Shown here: piece after piece, positions 8,266-16,342 of the stretch
Layout of the letters: each line of letters starts with the position of its first letter
How positions within the stretch are numbered: the first letter of the stretch is position 1
From: Myxococcota bacterium
Lineage (GTDB): Bacteria; Myxococcota_A; UBA796; CAJQPC01
NCBI GenBank assembly: GCA_023150845.1
Contig: JAKLKD010000043.1
Location: 1 to 33,179 of the forward strand
Direction: 5' to 3'
Length of the DNA: 33,179 nt
Program-made: the position numbers and the translations under genes
The notes under the pieces: model-generated
Seen by the model: only the letters and a program-made list of their open reading frames with translations
What the model was told of the DNA's origin: nothing
Database searches by the model: none

Positions 8266-10020
8266 TCACCGGGCCGGGGTGACCCGGGCGAGGAGCTGAA
8301 CCTGGGGGCCGTCGCGGTCCTCGACCCAGCCGACGCTGCCGCCGAACATCACGCAGGACGTTGGGTCCGACCAGGCGAGGCCGCCGCTCACGGCGCGCAG
8401 GCCGTCGGCGCTCACGAGGAGCTCGCCGCTCGGCGTCGTGGTGCCCCGGGCCCCGACGATGGGCGTCATGAGGCTCAGGCGCCCGAGCTCGGCGTCCTCC
8501 CCCTCCCCTGGCCGGAGGGCCCACACCGACGCCTCGGCCTGGGCCCAGCCCACATCGAGGCCGACCCGGGCGCCGCCGAGGTGGGTCGGCGCGTCGCCGA
8601 GGCTCTCCCGAGACAGCAGGACGAGGCCCGCGCTGAGCGTGTCGGAGCGGGCGTCGAGCTCGGCGGCGAAGGAGGGCCCCGCCGCGGTGAGGGGCGCGTC
8701 TACCGTCAAGCGCACGGCGCCGCCGCCCCCGACCTGGGCCAGGCTGAGCCGGGGCCCCGCCCAGAGGCCGTCAGGGGCGAGATCGAGGCCCGGGGTCAGG
8801 CCGAGGCTGAGCCCGCCGAGCCGCGCGCCGGAGGGGTCGGCGACGCTCAGCGGGGTCGGCGGGGCGTCGAGGGCGCCGAGACGCGCCCCGCCGCCGCCGT
8901 AGACGCCCAAGGCCAAGGTCGTCCGTCCTCGCGGGCCGTCCGCCCAGGCCGGGAGCGTGACACCCAGCTCGCCGTAGGGGTCAAAGGCGCCCTCGCCGGT
9001 CATGGCGTAGCCGAGGCCCCGGGCCAGGGCCATCCCGTCGAGCTCCAAGACGCCGAGGCGCTGGTGAAGCCGAGCCTCCAGGACGGCCTCGCCCCGGGGG
9101 CCCGCCGCCGTGAGGTCCAGGCGCCCCCGGGGGTGGAGCGTCAGAGGACCGACACTTCGCCCCCGAGGCGAGAGCCCGAGGCCCACCACCCCGCTCCCGC
9201 GCAGATCCGCCTCGCCGAGCCCCTCCTGAAACCCGAGGCCCGAGACGTTCACGGGCCCGAGGCCGAGGCTCAGCCGCGTGGTCGTCCAGGGCTCGGCCCG
9301 GGCGAGGCGGTCCGCCCCGAAGTCGCTGAGGTAGGTCGAGTCGGAGATCCAGGTGCCCGCGCCGAGGGCATGGGCCCCGCCGCTCGTCCAGGCCACGGCG
9401 GCGCTCACCCCGGCGCGTGGGCCCTTTGAGAGGCGGTCCCAGCCGCCCGAGGCCACGAGGCTCGCCTGGGGCGTCTCTACGCCGACCAGGGCCCGGGCGC
9501 CGCGGGCCTGCCGCCACTCCGGGCTCAGGGTCACCATGGTCCCCGGGCTCGGGGTCCACCACAGCGGCAAGGCGACCTGGGCGCCGTCGAGGCCCCTTCC
9601 GAGAACCGGCAGGCCGACCCCGACGGGCCGAGGCGTGAGGCGGAGCCCAGGCGACGGCAGCGGCGCGACGTCCCGATCCCGGATCACGAGGCGCAGGCCC
9701 TCCACCTCCAGGCGCCCCGCCTCGCGGTCCAGGCGGGCTTCAGCGGCGAGGAGGCCCCAAGGCGCGCCCTCGACGCAGGCGCAGGGCGAGAGCCGCAGCG
9801 ACGTGGCGCTGAGCTGGCTGAGGGTGGGGTCGGCGGAGAGCTGCGCGGCGAGGAGCTCCCGGCCGTCGAGGCGCAGGCGCACGTCGCCCTCGGCGAAGAG
9901 GCCCTCGGGGCTCAGCACGACCCGCTCGGCGGTGAGGCGGACCGTGTCGTCGGACGGCGCGGCGGCGGGCTCCTCGGCCCAGGCCGCCGCCACGACCCAC
10001 AGCGGCGCGATCAGGCTCAC
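8266..10020 (-). CDS. lptD: LPS assembly outer-membrane protein LptD (short form)
   Basis: Predicted outer-membrane translocon for lipopolysaccharide. The 584-residue product begins with a short signal peptide (cleavage after A15, AWA/EE), then an OstA/LptA-like beta-jellyroll (about residues 24-120) with the VxLxAERV...EGDVRL pattern and the LptD-typical C80-A-C82 pair before APWGLLAAEARLD. The barrel begins near residue 150 and shows the recognisable SDSTYLSDFG motif; a late cysteine occurs in DPTSCVMFGG, near where LptD proteins carry partner cysteines. It is shorter than the roughly 780-residue E. coli protein. The GTG start overlaps the folC stop (GTGA). No lptE is seen nearby. Confidence 0.75.
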   Translation of the reverse strand: MSLIAPLWVVAAAWAEEPAAAPSDDTVRLTAERVVLSPEGLFAEGDVRLRLDGRELLAAQLSADPTLSQLSATSLRLSPCACVEGAPWGLLAAEARLDREAGRLEVEGLRLVIRDRDVAPLPSPGLRLTPRPVGVGLPVLGRGLDGAQVALPLWWTPSPGTMVTLSPEWRQARGARALVGVETPQASLVASGGWDRLSKGPRAGVSAAVAWTSGGAHALGAGTWISDSTYLSDFGADRLARAEPWTTTRLSLGLGPVNVSGLGFQEGLGEADLRGSGVVGLGLSPRGRSVGPLTLHPRGRLDLTAAGPRGEAVLEARLHQRLGVLELDGMALARGLGYAMTGEGAFDPYGELGVTLPAWADGPRGRTTLALGVYGGGGARLGALDAPPTPLSVADPSGARLGGLSLGLTPGLDLAPDGLWAGPRLSLAQVGGGGAVRLTVDAPLTAAGPSFAAELDARSDTLSAGLVLLSRESLGDAPTHLGGARVGLDVGWAQAEASVWALRPGEGEDAELGRLSLMTPIVGARGTTTPSGELLVSADGLRAVSGGLAWSDPTSCVMFGGSVGWVEDRDGPQVQLLARVTPAR

Positions 10021-11291
10021 GTCCGCCCGAGCAGGTCCCGCGCCGCCCCGGCGAGAAAGAGGCTCCCCGCCACGATCACGAGCCCCCTGCCCTCCCGCGC
10101 CGTCGGCAAGGCGTCCTCGATGGGACCCGCGGGCAAGACCGGCACGCCCAGGCCGACGAGGCGCTCGGCGACCTCCCCCGGCATCATCGCCCGGGGGTGG
10201 GCGCAGGACGTGGTGAGCACACGGTCCACCATCGGGCGCAGAGCGGCGGCGATGGCGCGCACGTCTTTGTCTTTGGAGGCGCCGAGGAGCAGGGTGCGGG
10301 GGCGGTCCCGGGGCAAGGCGGCCAGGGCGCTCGCCAAGGCGCGGGCGCCATCGACGTTGTGGGCGCCATCGACGAGGAGATCGTCAGCGAGCCACTCGAA
10401 GCGGCCCGGGTTCTGGGCGGCCTTGAGCCCGGCGCGCAGCGCGGCCTCGTTGACGGCGAGCTCGGGGCGGCGCTCCGACCAGCGCTCCAAGGTCGCCAGG
10501 GCCACCCCGGCGTTCTCGACCTGGTGGGCGCCGCCGAGGCCGCAGGACAGCCCGCTGAGGCTCAGCCGGGCCGAGCGGTAGCTGAAGTCGTCGGGGCTGC
10601 CTTCGACCCGGTAGTCGATCCCGGCGACGGTGAGGGGGCAGCCGCGCTCCTTCGCCATCACCCGCACCGCCGAGAGCGCGTCTTTGGGCAAGGGGCCCAC
10701 GACCATCGGCACGCCGGGCTTCAGGATGCCGGCCTTCTCGGCGGCGATGGCGGCGACGGTGTCCCCAAGGCGATCGGTGTGGTCGAGGCCCACGGACACG
10801 ATGCAGGTCACCTCGGGGGTGACGACGTTTGTGGCGTCCAGACGCCCGCCGAGGCCGACCTCCAGCACCGCCACGTCGAGCTCTTGTTGGGCGAACCACA
10901 GAAACGCGGCGAGGGTCTCGGCCTCAAACACCGTGAGCCCGCCGTCGTCTCGGGCCTCGCCCCGGGCGTGGGCCCACTCCCGGGCGCGGCGGTCAATCTC
11001 GACGAGGAGCCCGTCGAGGCGGGCGTCGGAGATGGGCCGCCCGTCGATGCGGAAGCGCTCGTTGAGCTGCTGGATGTGGGGGCTCGTGTAGAGCCCGGTG
11101 TGCCGCCCCGCCGCGCGCAGGCAGGCGTCGAGCATCATGCAGACCGAGCCTTTGCCGTTCGTGCCCGCGACGTGCAGAGACGGCATCGCCGCGTGGGGCG
11201 AGCCCATCGCCTCTAGCAGCGCCTCGACCCGGTGCAGGCCCAGGCGAACCCCCGCCGCCGCGAGGCGCTGCAGGAGCGGGTGCGTCCTCAT
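10017..11291 (-). CDS. folC: folylpolyglutamate / dihydrofolate synthase
   Basis: ATP-dependent ligase that adds glutamate to folates, or to dihydropteroate in the bifunctional form. At 424 residues it has the normal FolC length. The P-loop is GTNGKGS at residues 43-49 (K47), followed by YTSPH, the LEVGLGGRLDATN segment, SVGLDHTDRLGDT with the metal-site histidine, and VDGAHN in the C-terminal Mur-ligase-like domain. The start ATG overlaps the accD stop in an ATGA junction and has no visible Shine-Dalgarno site, suggesting reinitiation after accD. An accD-folC pair is a common arrangement in proteobacteria. Confidence 0.95.
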   Translation of the reverse strand: MRTHPLLQRLAAAGVRLGLHRVEALLEAMGSPHAAMPSLHVAGTNGKGSVCMMLDACLRAAGRHTGLYTSPHIQQLNERFRIDGRPISDARLDGLLVEIDRRAREWAHARGEARDDGGLTVFEAETLAAFLWFAQQELDVAVLEVGLGGRLDATNVVTPEVTCIVSVGLDHTDRLGDTVAAIAAEKAGILKPGVPMVVGPLPKDALSAVRVMAKERGCPLTVAGIDYRVEGSPDDFSYRSARLSLSGLSCGLGGAHQVENAGVALATLERWSERRPELAVNEAALRAGLKAAQNPGRFEWLADDLLVDGAHNVDGARALASALAALPRDRPRTLLLGASKDKDVRAIAAALRPMVDRVLTTSCAHPRAMMPGEVAERLVGLGVPVLPAGPIEDALPTAREGRGLVIVAGSLFLAGAARDLLGRT

Positions 11292-12196
11292 CGGGCGTCG
11301 TCGACGGCGACGGGGCGGGCCTCGATGAGCCAGCGCAGGCTCTCCGCCAAGGTGGCGCGCAGCTCGTTGCGGGGCACGATGAGGTCCACCATGCCGTGCT
11401 CCAGGAGATACTCGCTCGTCTGGAACCCCTCGGGGAGGTTCTCGCCGATGGTCTGCTGGATGACGCGGGGCCCGGCGAAGCCGATGAGCGCGTTGGGCTC
11501 GGCGAAGATGAGGTCGCCCAGCATCGCGAAGGAGGCCGCGACGCCGCCGGTGGTGGGGTCGGTGAGCACGGAGATGTAGGGCTGGCCCGCCTCGTCGCGG
11601 AGCTTGGCCAAGGCCGCGCAGCTCTTCGCCATCTGCATCAAGGAGAGGATGCCCTCCTGCATCCGGGCGCCGCCCGAGGCCGAGACGACGATCGCCGGGC
11701 AGCGGCGCTCCGTGGCGCGCTCAAACACCCGGGTCACCTTCTCGCCGACGACGCTGCCCATGGAGCCGCCCATGAACCGGAAGTCGAACACGCCGAGCTC
11801 AACGGGCAGGCCGTCGATGGTGCAAGAGCCCGAGAGGAAAGCGTCGAGCACGCCGAGCTTCTTCTGGGTGTCGACGAGGCGCTTGTGGTAGGGCTTGGCG
11901 TCGGAGAACTCCAAGGGGTCGCCGGGGCCCAAGGCGTCGTCGTGCACGACGAAGCTGCCCGGGTCGGCGATGAGGGCCACACGCTCGGCGGCGTCGATGC
12001 GGAAGTGGTGGCCGCAGTGGGGGCAGACCTGGCCGCGCTCGGCGAGCACCGGGCGGTAGAGGATCTCGGCGCAGCTTGGGCAGCGCAGCCAGAGGTCCTT
12101 GTCGGGCCCCTTGGACTGGGGGCGCGCCGGGAGGGGCTTGGGGGGCTGCTCGAACCAGCGGCTGCCGCCGCCGGGGTTTCCGTTGCCGATGCTCAT
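11288..12196 (-). CDS. accD: acetyl-CoA carboxylase carboxyltransferase beta subunit
   Basis: Beta subunit of the carboxyltransferase that makes malonyl-CoA for fatty acid synthesis. The 302-residue product starts with a zinc ribbon whose four cysteines are C39, C42, C58 and C61 (RCPSC and VCPHCGHHF). The crotonase-like carboxyltransferase core follows with SASGGARMQEG, TDPTTGGV and GFAGPRVIQQT. ATG 12196 is chosen because AGGAG lies about seven bases upstream and the protein begins with the usual short variable leader; the frame is open further upstream without meaning. It lies 22 bases after ldcA. Confidence 0.96.
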   Translation of the reverse strand: MSIGNGNPGGGSRWFEQPPKPLPARPQSKGPDKDLWLRCPSCAEILYRPVLAERGQVCPHCGHHFRIDAAERVALIADPGSFVVHDDALGPGDPLEFSDAKPYHKRLVDTQKKLGVLDAFLSGSCTIDGLPVELGVFDFRFMGGSMGSVVGEKVTRVFERATERRCPAIVVSASGGARMQEGILSLMQMAKSCAALAKLRDEAGQPYISVLTDPTTGGVAASFAMLGDLIFAEPNALIGFAGPRVIQQTIGENLPEGFQTSEYLLEHGMVDLIVPRNELRATLAESLRWLIEARPVAVDDAR

Positions 12197-12218
12197 AGGG
12201 GGCTCCTGACGCCGACCA

Positions 12219-13136
12219 CTAACGCGCCGCCTCCGCCCGCGCCGCGTCCGCCCCGGACAGGGACAAGCCGCCGCCGGACAGCCGCGCGTGCCCCCCGAAG
12301 TAGAAGGCCTCGTTGTGGGCGCCGTGGCCGAAAGGCAGCCCGGCGAGCACGGGCACACCCAAGGGCGCCAGGGCCTCGCGGAGCACGTCCTGCACGGTCC
12401 AGTCGGCGTCCGGCGGGGCGAGGCACTGGAAGAACTCACCCAAGACGACGGCCCGAACCCCGGCGAGGACCCCCGCCTCACGGAGCTGGTTCAGCATTCG
12501 GTCGAGCTTGTAGGCGGGCTCGGCGATGTCCTCCAGGGCGAGGATCGCCCCCCGGGCGTTGAGCTGGTGGGGGGTGCCGCACAAGGTCGCGAGCACGCAG
12601 AGGTTCCCGCCGACGAGCGGCCCCTCGGCCTCCCCCTCAACCCAGACCTCGCCTTCCCAGCGCGTCGTGGCGCCCTCCATCAAGAGGGACCGCAGCCGCC
12701 CCTGGCTGGGGGCGTCGCTCACAGCCAAGGAGTGCAGGACCGGCCCATGCACCCCGAGCAGCCGCGCGTGGCCCCAGAGCGCGCTGTGCAGGGCCGTGCC
12801 GTCGGAGAAGCCGATCACCGGGCGAGGTTGAATGGTTGACCAATCAACTTTCGAGAGCAGGCGCCCCAGGCCATAGCCGCCCCGGGCCATCCACGCGCCG
12901 TCGAGGCTCGGGTCGGTGAGCGCCCAGCGGAGATCGGCGAGGCGGGCCTCGTCGTCTCCGGCCAAGAAGCGGTGGCGCTGGCCGAGGTTCGGCGAGGGCA
13001 CAAGCTCAAGCCCCCAGGCCTCGGCGAGGTCCCAGCCCGCCTGGAGGCGCTCGGGGTTGAACACGCCCGAGGGCGCGAAGACGCCGATTCGGGCGCCGGG
13101 GAACAGCAGCGGTGGAGGTGCGGGCAGCGGAGGCAT
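12219..13136 (-). CDS. ldcA: LD-carboxypeptidase (murein tetrapeptide, S66 family)
   Basis: Cytoplasmic serine peptidase that trims the terminal D-Ala from murein tetrapeptides during cell-wall recycling. The 305-residue protein has the S66 catalytic triad in order: S111 in GFSDGTAL, E202 in ALEDIAEP and H271 in PFGHGAHN. The N-terminal domain begins ARIGVFAPSG as usual for the family. ATG 13136 is preferred over upstream in-frame starts because the S66 domain begins within 15 residues; the longer frame runs antisense through the divergent lipoprotein gene. It is the first gene of the ldcA-accD-folC-lptD run and starts only 24 bases from the divergent lipoprotein start. Confidence 0.9.
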   Translation of the reverse strand: MPPLPAPPPLLFPGARIGVFAPSGVFNPERLQAGWDLAEAWGLELVPSPNLGQRHRFLAGDDEARLADLRWALTDPSLDGAWMARGGYGLGRLLSKVDWSTIQPRPVIGFSDGTALHSALWGHARLLGVHGPVLHSLAVSDAPSQGRLRSLLMEGATTRWEGEVWVEGEAEGPLVGGNLCVLATLCGTPHQLNARGAILALEDIAEPAYKLDRMLNQLREAGVLAGVRAVVLGEFFQCLAPPDADWTVQDVLREALAPLGVPVLAGLPFGHGAHNEAFYFGGHARLSGGGLSLSGADAARAEAAR

Positions 13137-13143
13137 ACGCGGG

Positions 13144-13149
13144 ATGATA
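13144..13149 (-). promoter_or_regulatory. candidate -10 box for ldcA (possibly leaderless)
   Basis: On the minus strand TATCAT, a 5/6 match to TATAAT, lies seven bases before the ldcA ATG, so transcription would begin at or next to the start codon. No good -35 hexamer is seen at 16-18 bases spacing. The box stands out in a GC-rich 24-base gap between divergent starts, but one hexamer alone is weak evidence. Confidence 0.35.
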
Positions 13150-13160
13150 GCCTGCGAGGC

Positions 13161-13736
13161 GTGATCCGACCGCTCCCTCTGATCCTCAGCCTCTCGCCCC
13201 TCACCGCCTGCGTCGAGCCGAGCGACCAGCGCCCGCCCGAGGAGGCGCCGCGTCATGGCGCCCCGGCCCAGGCCCCCACCGACGCCGCGCGCCTCGTCGC
13301 CCTGTCGCTGCCCGAGGCCACCCCCTTCGTGGCGCGCACCCGGGTCGCCCCGGTCACGCTCGTCGATGAGCGCGGCGGGGTGCTGCTCGTGCTGGACGCC
13401 ATCGGGGTCGAGCTCACCGTGGAGCGGCTCCTCGCGGATCGTGCCTGGGTGCGCTGCACGGGCTGCCGCGCGCCCATCGACGCCTGGGTCCAGCGCTCGG
13501 CGCTCTATGCTGGGGGCCCCCCCGGCGACGGCCCCCACGACCCCCTGCTCGCTGCGCTCAACAACGAGACCAGCCTGCCCGAGATCGCCCGCCACGGCCT
13601 CGTCAACGTCGGTGAGGCCTGGGTCGCCCCACCATGGCACGGTGAGGGCGGCTACTCTGGGGCGGTGCTGCGCGCGGAGCGTGACGGCGCGGGCTGGCGC
13701 CTCTCATCGCCCCCCGCTAACCTGCCAACGCCTTGA
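13161..13736 (+). CDS. lipoprotein with possible SH3-like domain
   Basis: A 191-residue predicted lipoprotein. The signal peptide ([16 protein letters not shown]) carries an LTAC lipobox, giving lipidated C17. After a Pro-rich spacer, about residues 45-115 follow the pattern of bacterial SH3-like domains: a strand [13 protein letters not shown], a WV turn ([10 protein letters not shown]) and a second AWVQRSALY strand. Two cysteines in RCTGC could form a disulfide. Function is unknown; SH3-like lipoproteins often bind peptidoglycan, which is inference. GTG 13161 is chosen solely because it gives a proper signal peptide; the ribosome site (GAGG, one base away) is poorly placed. The MBL-fold gene starts 16 bases after the stop. 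Confidence 0.65.
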   Translation: MIRPLPLILSLSPLTACVEPSDQRPPEEAPRHGAPAQAPTDAARLVALSLPEATPFVARTRVAPVTLVDERGGVLLVLDAIGVELTVERLLADRAWVRCTGCRAPIDAWVQRSALYAGGPPGDGPHDPLLAALNNETSLPEIARHGLVNVGEAWVAPPWHGEGGYSGAVLRAERDGAGWRLSSPPANLPTP

Positions 13737-13752
13737 GACTGTGGAGCGAGAC

Positions 13753-14619
13753 GTGGAGCGGCAACTCTGGTCCATCGAAGGGAACAGCCAACGCCTGGAC
13801 GGCGGCGCGATGTTTGGCAACGCCCCGAAGGCGCTCTGGGAGCGCTGGGCCGCCCCAGACGAGCGCAACCGCATCGAGCTCGCCTGCCGGGCCCTGCTCG
13901 TGCGCGACGACGACCGCTGGATCCTCTTCGAGACGGGCATCGGCGCCTTCTTTGAGCCCCAGCTCAAGGACCGCTTCGGCGTCGAGGAGCCCCACCACGT
14001 CCTCCTGGAGTCTCTGGCCGAGGTCGGCCTCACCGACGCCGACATCAACGTCGTCGTGCTCTCCCACCTGCACTTTGACCACGCCGGGGGCCTGCTCGCC
14101 GCCTGGGAGGAGGGCCGTGAGCCGCGCCTGCTCTTCCCCAACGCCCGCTACGTCGTGAGCGCCCGGGCCTGGGACCGCGCCAACCGCCCGCACCCCCGGG
14201 ACAAGGCCTCGTTCATCCCCGAGCTTCAGCCGCTGCTCTACGCCTCGGGGCGCCTGGAGGTGGTCGTCGGGCCGTCCTCGCCCACCCTCGGGCCGGAGTT
14301 CCGCCTGCACCACTCCGACGGCCACACCCCGGGCCTGCTCTGCACGGAGATCCCCGGGCAAGCCGGACCGGTGCTCTTCGCCGCCGACCTCATCCCCGGC
14401 CGCGCCTGGGTGCACACCTCGATCACCATGGGCTACGACCGTTTCCCGGAGAAGCTCATCGACGAGAAGCGGGCGATCTTGGATGAGCTCGCCGCCCGCA
14501 ACGGCCGCATCTTCTTCACCCACGACCCCAACACCGCCATCGCGTACCTCACGAAGGACGAGCACGGCCGCTTCGGCACGATCATGCCCAAGGCCGCGCT
14601 GACGGGGCAGGTCGCCTAA
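13753..14619 (+). CDS. metallo-beta-lactamase-fold hydrolase
   Basis: Predicted zinc hydrolase of 288 residues, with no signal peptide. The metal site is complete: H105, H107, D109 and H110 in [11 protein letters not shown]191 in SDGHTPG, D212 in FAADLIP and H257 in FFTHDPN. The overall layout, with an early FETGIG segment, resembles lactonase-like MBL proteins (the quorum-quenching AHL lactonase/YtnP type), but substrates in this fold vary widely, so lactonase activity is only a suggestion. GTG 13753 has GGAG six bases upstream; GTG 13741 is the alternative. It follows the SH3-like lipoprotein closely and may share its transcript. Confidence 0.85.
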   Translation: MERQLWSIEGNSQRLDGGAMFGNAPKALWERWAAPDERNRIELACRALLVRDDDRWILFETGIGAFFEPQLKDRFGVEEPHHVLLESLAEVGLTDADINVVVLSHLHFDHAGGLLAAWEEGREPRLLFPNARYVVSARAWDRANRPHPRDKASFIPELQPLLYASGRLEVVVGPSSPTLGPEFRLHHSDGHTPGLLCTEIPGQAGPVLFAADLIPGRAWVHTSITMGYDRFPEKLIDEKRAILDELAARNGRIFFTHDPNTAIAYLTKDEHGRFGTIMPKAALTGQVA

Positions 14620-14641
14620 ACCCGCATCGATCCCGCGGACC

Positions 14642-14712
14642 TGTCATAAAGTGTCATCAAGGCTCAGGCCGCTGAAGCGCCGCGCTCAGCGACGCATCGG
14701 GACCATGACACT
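14642..14712 (+). promoter_or_regulatory. TGTCAT half-site cluster upstream of msrP
   Basis: TGTCAT occurs at 14642-14647 and again at 14652-14657, exactly ten bases apart and so on one face of the helix. The inverted copy ATGACA is at 14705-14710. The second and third extend to a perfect eight-base inverted repeat (AGTGTCAT at 14650-14657, ATGACACT at 14705-14712). Between them is a smaller inverted repeat, CGCTGA/TCAGCG. The cluster ends four bases before the msrP ribosome site. It may be an operator or a leader stem. Confidence 0.45.
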
Positions 14713-14726
14713 CACGGAGGTCCATC

Positions 14727-15722
14727 GTGGCGAACATCCTGCTCCCGCCGTCGTGGCGTATCCCCGAGTCGGAGGTCGCCCCGGAGTCGGCCTGGCTCAA
14801 CCGGCGTGAGCTCGTGAAGGCCCTGGGCCTCGGCGCCATCGGCGCGGCCACCCTCGGCGCCACGGGCTGCGCCACGGCCATCGGCGGCAAGAGCCCCCTG
14901 CCCAAGTCCTACGACTGGACCTTCCCGCCCGCCCAACGAAACCCGCGTTACCCCGGCGGCCAGCCCCCGGCCGTCGAGATCACCGCGGAGGAGGTCGCGG
15001 CCTCCTACAACAACTTCTACGAGTTCACCACGGCCAAAGACAAGGTCTGGACGCTCTCGGACTCCCTGCGGGTGAAGCCCTGGACGGTGGAGGTCAGCGG
15101 CGAGTGTGAGAAGCCCACGACCTTCAACTTTGAGGACCTGCTCAAGCTGATGCCCCTGGAGGAGCGGGTCTACCGCTTCCGCTGTGTGGAGGCCTGGTCG
15201 ATGGTGGTGCCCTGGACGGGCTTCCCCCTCAAGGCGCTCCTCGACCGCGTCGTGCCCAACAGCAAGGCCAAGTACGTGCGCCTCGTGAGCCTCGGCGACA
15301 GCACCATGATGCCCGGCGTGCTCACCCAGCCCTGGTACCCCTGGCCTTACCACGAGGGCCTCACCTTGGAGGAGGCGAACCACGAGCTGACCTTGATGGC
15401 CGTGGGCATCTATGGCCACGCCTTGCCCAACCAGCACGGCGCGCCGATCCGCCTCGTGACCCCGTGGAAGTACGGCTACAAGCAGCTCAAGTCCATCGTG
15501 AAGATCGAGCTGGTCGCGAAGGAGCCCAAGACCTTCTGGAACACCGTCGCGGGCGACGAGTACGACTTCTGGGGCAACGTGCGCCCCGACATCCCCCACA
15601 AGCGCTGGAGCCAGGCCACCGACCGGGTGATCCCCACCGGCGAGCGCGTGAAGACGCCGATGTACAACGGCTACGCCGAGCAGATCGGCGACATGTACAA
15701 AAAAATCTACGCGGGCAAGTGA
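14727..15722 (+). CDS. msrP: MsrP-like molybdopterin methionine sulfoxide reductase (catalytic subunit)
   Basis: Periplasmic oxidoreductase that repairs oxidised methionines; formerly YedY. The 331-residue protein has a Tat signal with the twin arginine at R26-R27 (LNRRELVKALG), followed by a hydrophobic stretch to about residue 47. The molybdenum-ligand cysteine is C153 in YRFRCVEAWS, and the sulfite-oxidase-type core continues with PWTGFPL, TQPWYPWPYHEGL and HGAPIRLVTPWKYGYK. A cysteine at residue 48 (GATGC) resembles a weak lipobox. GTG 14727 has GGAGG six bases upstream. The usual membrane heme partner MsrQ is not adjacent; the next gene is convergent. The last codons overlap a terminator acting on the opposite strand. 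Confidence 0.92.
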   Translation: MANILLPPSWRIPESEVAPESAWLNRRELVKALGLGAIGAATLGATGCATAIGGKSPLPKSYDWTFPPAQRNPRYPGGQPPAVEITAEEVAASYNNFYEFTTAKDKVWTLSDSLRVKPWTVEVSGECEKPTTFNFEDLLKLMPLEERVYRFRCVEAWSMVVPWTGFPLKALLDRVVPNSKAKYVRLVSLGDSTMMPGVLTQPWYPWPYHEGLTLEEANHELTLMAVGIYGHALPNQHGAPIRLVTPWKYGYKQLKSIVKIELVAKEPKTFWNTVAGDEYDFWGNVRPDIPHKRWSQATDRVIPTGERVKTPMYNGYAEQIGDMYKKIYAGK

Positions 15723-15736
15723 CCCTGCCCGCGTAG
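15699..15736 (-). terminator. intrinsic terminator for the minus-strand gene, inside the msrP 3' end
   Basis: A perfect eleven-base stem (CTACGCGGGCA at 15707-15717, TGCCCGCGTAG at 15726-15736) has an eight-base loop. Reading leftward it is followed by one A and then seven Ts (complement of the A run 15699-15705). The A run and left arm are the last codons of msrP (Lys-Lys-Ile-Tyr-Ala-Gly). No T run follows on the plus strand, so it should mainly stop the minus-strand gene. Confidence 0.8.
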
Positions 15737-15766
15737 GGTGTTCTCAGCCCGCCGAGGCGGGGCGGC

Positions 15767-16264
15767 CTACTTCAGCCAGAACGAGACCTCAAGGCCGCCG
15801 CCGTAGGTGAGCGTGGCGTCGCCGGTGACGATGCTGCTCACGCCGATGGTGGGCACGGCGTAGACGCCGAAGCCGCCGCCCTTCTTGAGCTCCGCGCCCA
15901 TGCGGGTCTTGGCCACGAGGTTGAAGCTGGGGTTGTCGAAGCCGGTGTCGGAGAGCAGGCGGAAGCCACCGCCGACCTGCACGACACCATCGACGCCGTT
16001 GCCCAGCTCGACCTTCTGCACGACGTAGGCGCCATCGACGCCGAGGTTGATCGTGTCCGCGGGCAGGCCGCCGATGAGCTCCAGCGCGTGGACCTGCACC
16101 ACAAACTTCTTCTGGCGGTAGTCGAGGCTCGGGTACCAGGCGGTGCCGTCGGAGAGGCTAGAGAGCGAGGCCGTCGCGCCGAAGCCCGCGTGGGCCTCGG
16201 AGGACGTGGTGAGGAGGCCCGTCACGAGCAGCGCGGCGGCGGCGATCATCTTGGGGACTGACAT
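15767..16264 (-). CDS. small secreted protein, probable outer-membrane barrel
   Basis: A 165-residue protein with a clear Sec signal peptide (cleavage near residue 26, AHA/GFG). The mature part alternates polar and hydrophobic residues with frequent glycines and aromatics (for example FGVYAVPTIGVSS and TYGGGLEVSFWLK), as expected for a small beta-barrel of about eight strands. The final residues FWLK roughly fit a BAM recognition end, though the last residue is not aromatic. Family not recognised. The ATG at 16264 has GAGG seven bases upstream. It diverges from the Omp85-type barrel gene, so the two may share regulation through the 161-base gap. Confidence 0.65.
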   Translation of the reverse strand: MSVPKMIAAAALLVTGLLTTSSEAHAGFGATASLSSLSDGTAWYPSLDYRQKKFVVQVHALELIGGLPADTINLGVDGAYVVQKVELGNGVDGVVQVGGGFRLLSDTGFDNPSFNLVAKTRMGAELKKGGGFGVYAVPTIGVSSIVTGDATLTYGGGLEVSFWLK

Positions 16265-16342
16265 GGTTCATCCTCTGGTGGGAAGGGGCGGCTTCAGCAT
16301 GGCACAGTTGCGGCCCGCGCGCATCGGCGCGGCGCGTAGGCG

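Noticed and set aside
8259-8276. Hairpin CGGCCC/GGGCCG between the convergent secreted-protein and lptD genes
   Set aside because: Six base pairs with no T run on either side; such GC stems are common by chance here.
12972-13160. Longer N-terminus for the SH3-like lipoprotein
   Set aside because: It would run antisense through ldcA and place the signal peptide and LTAC lipobox in the middle of the protein.
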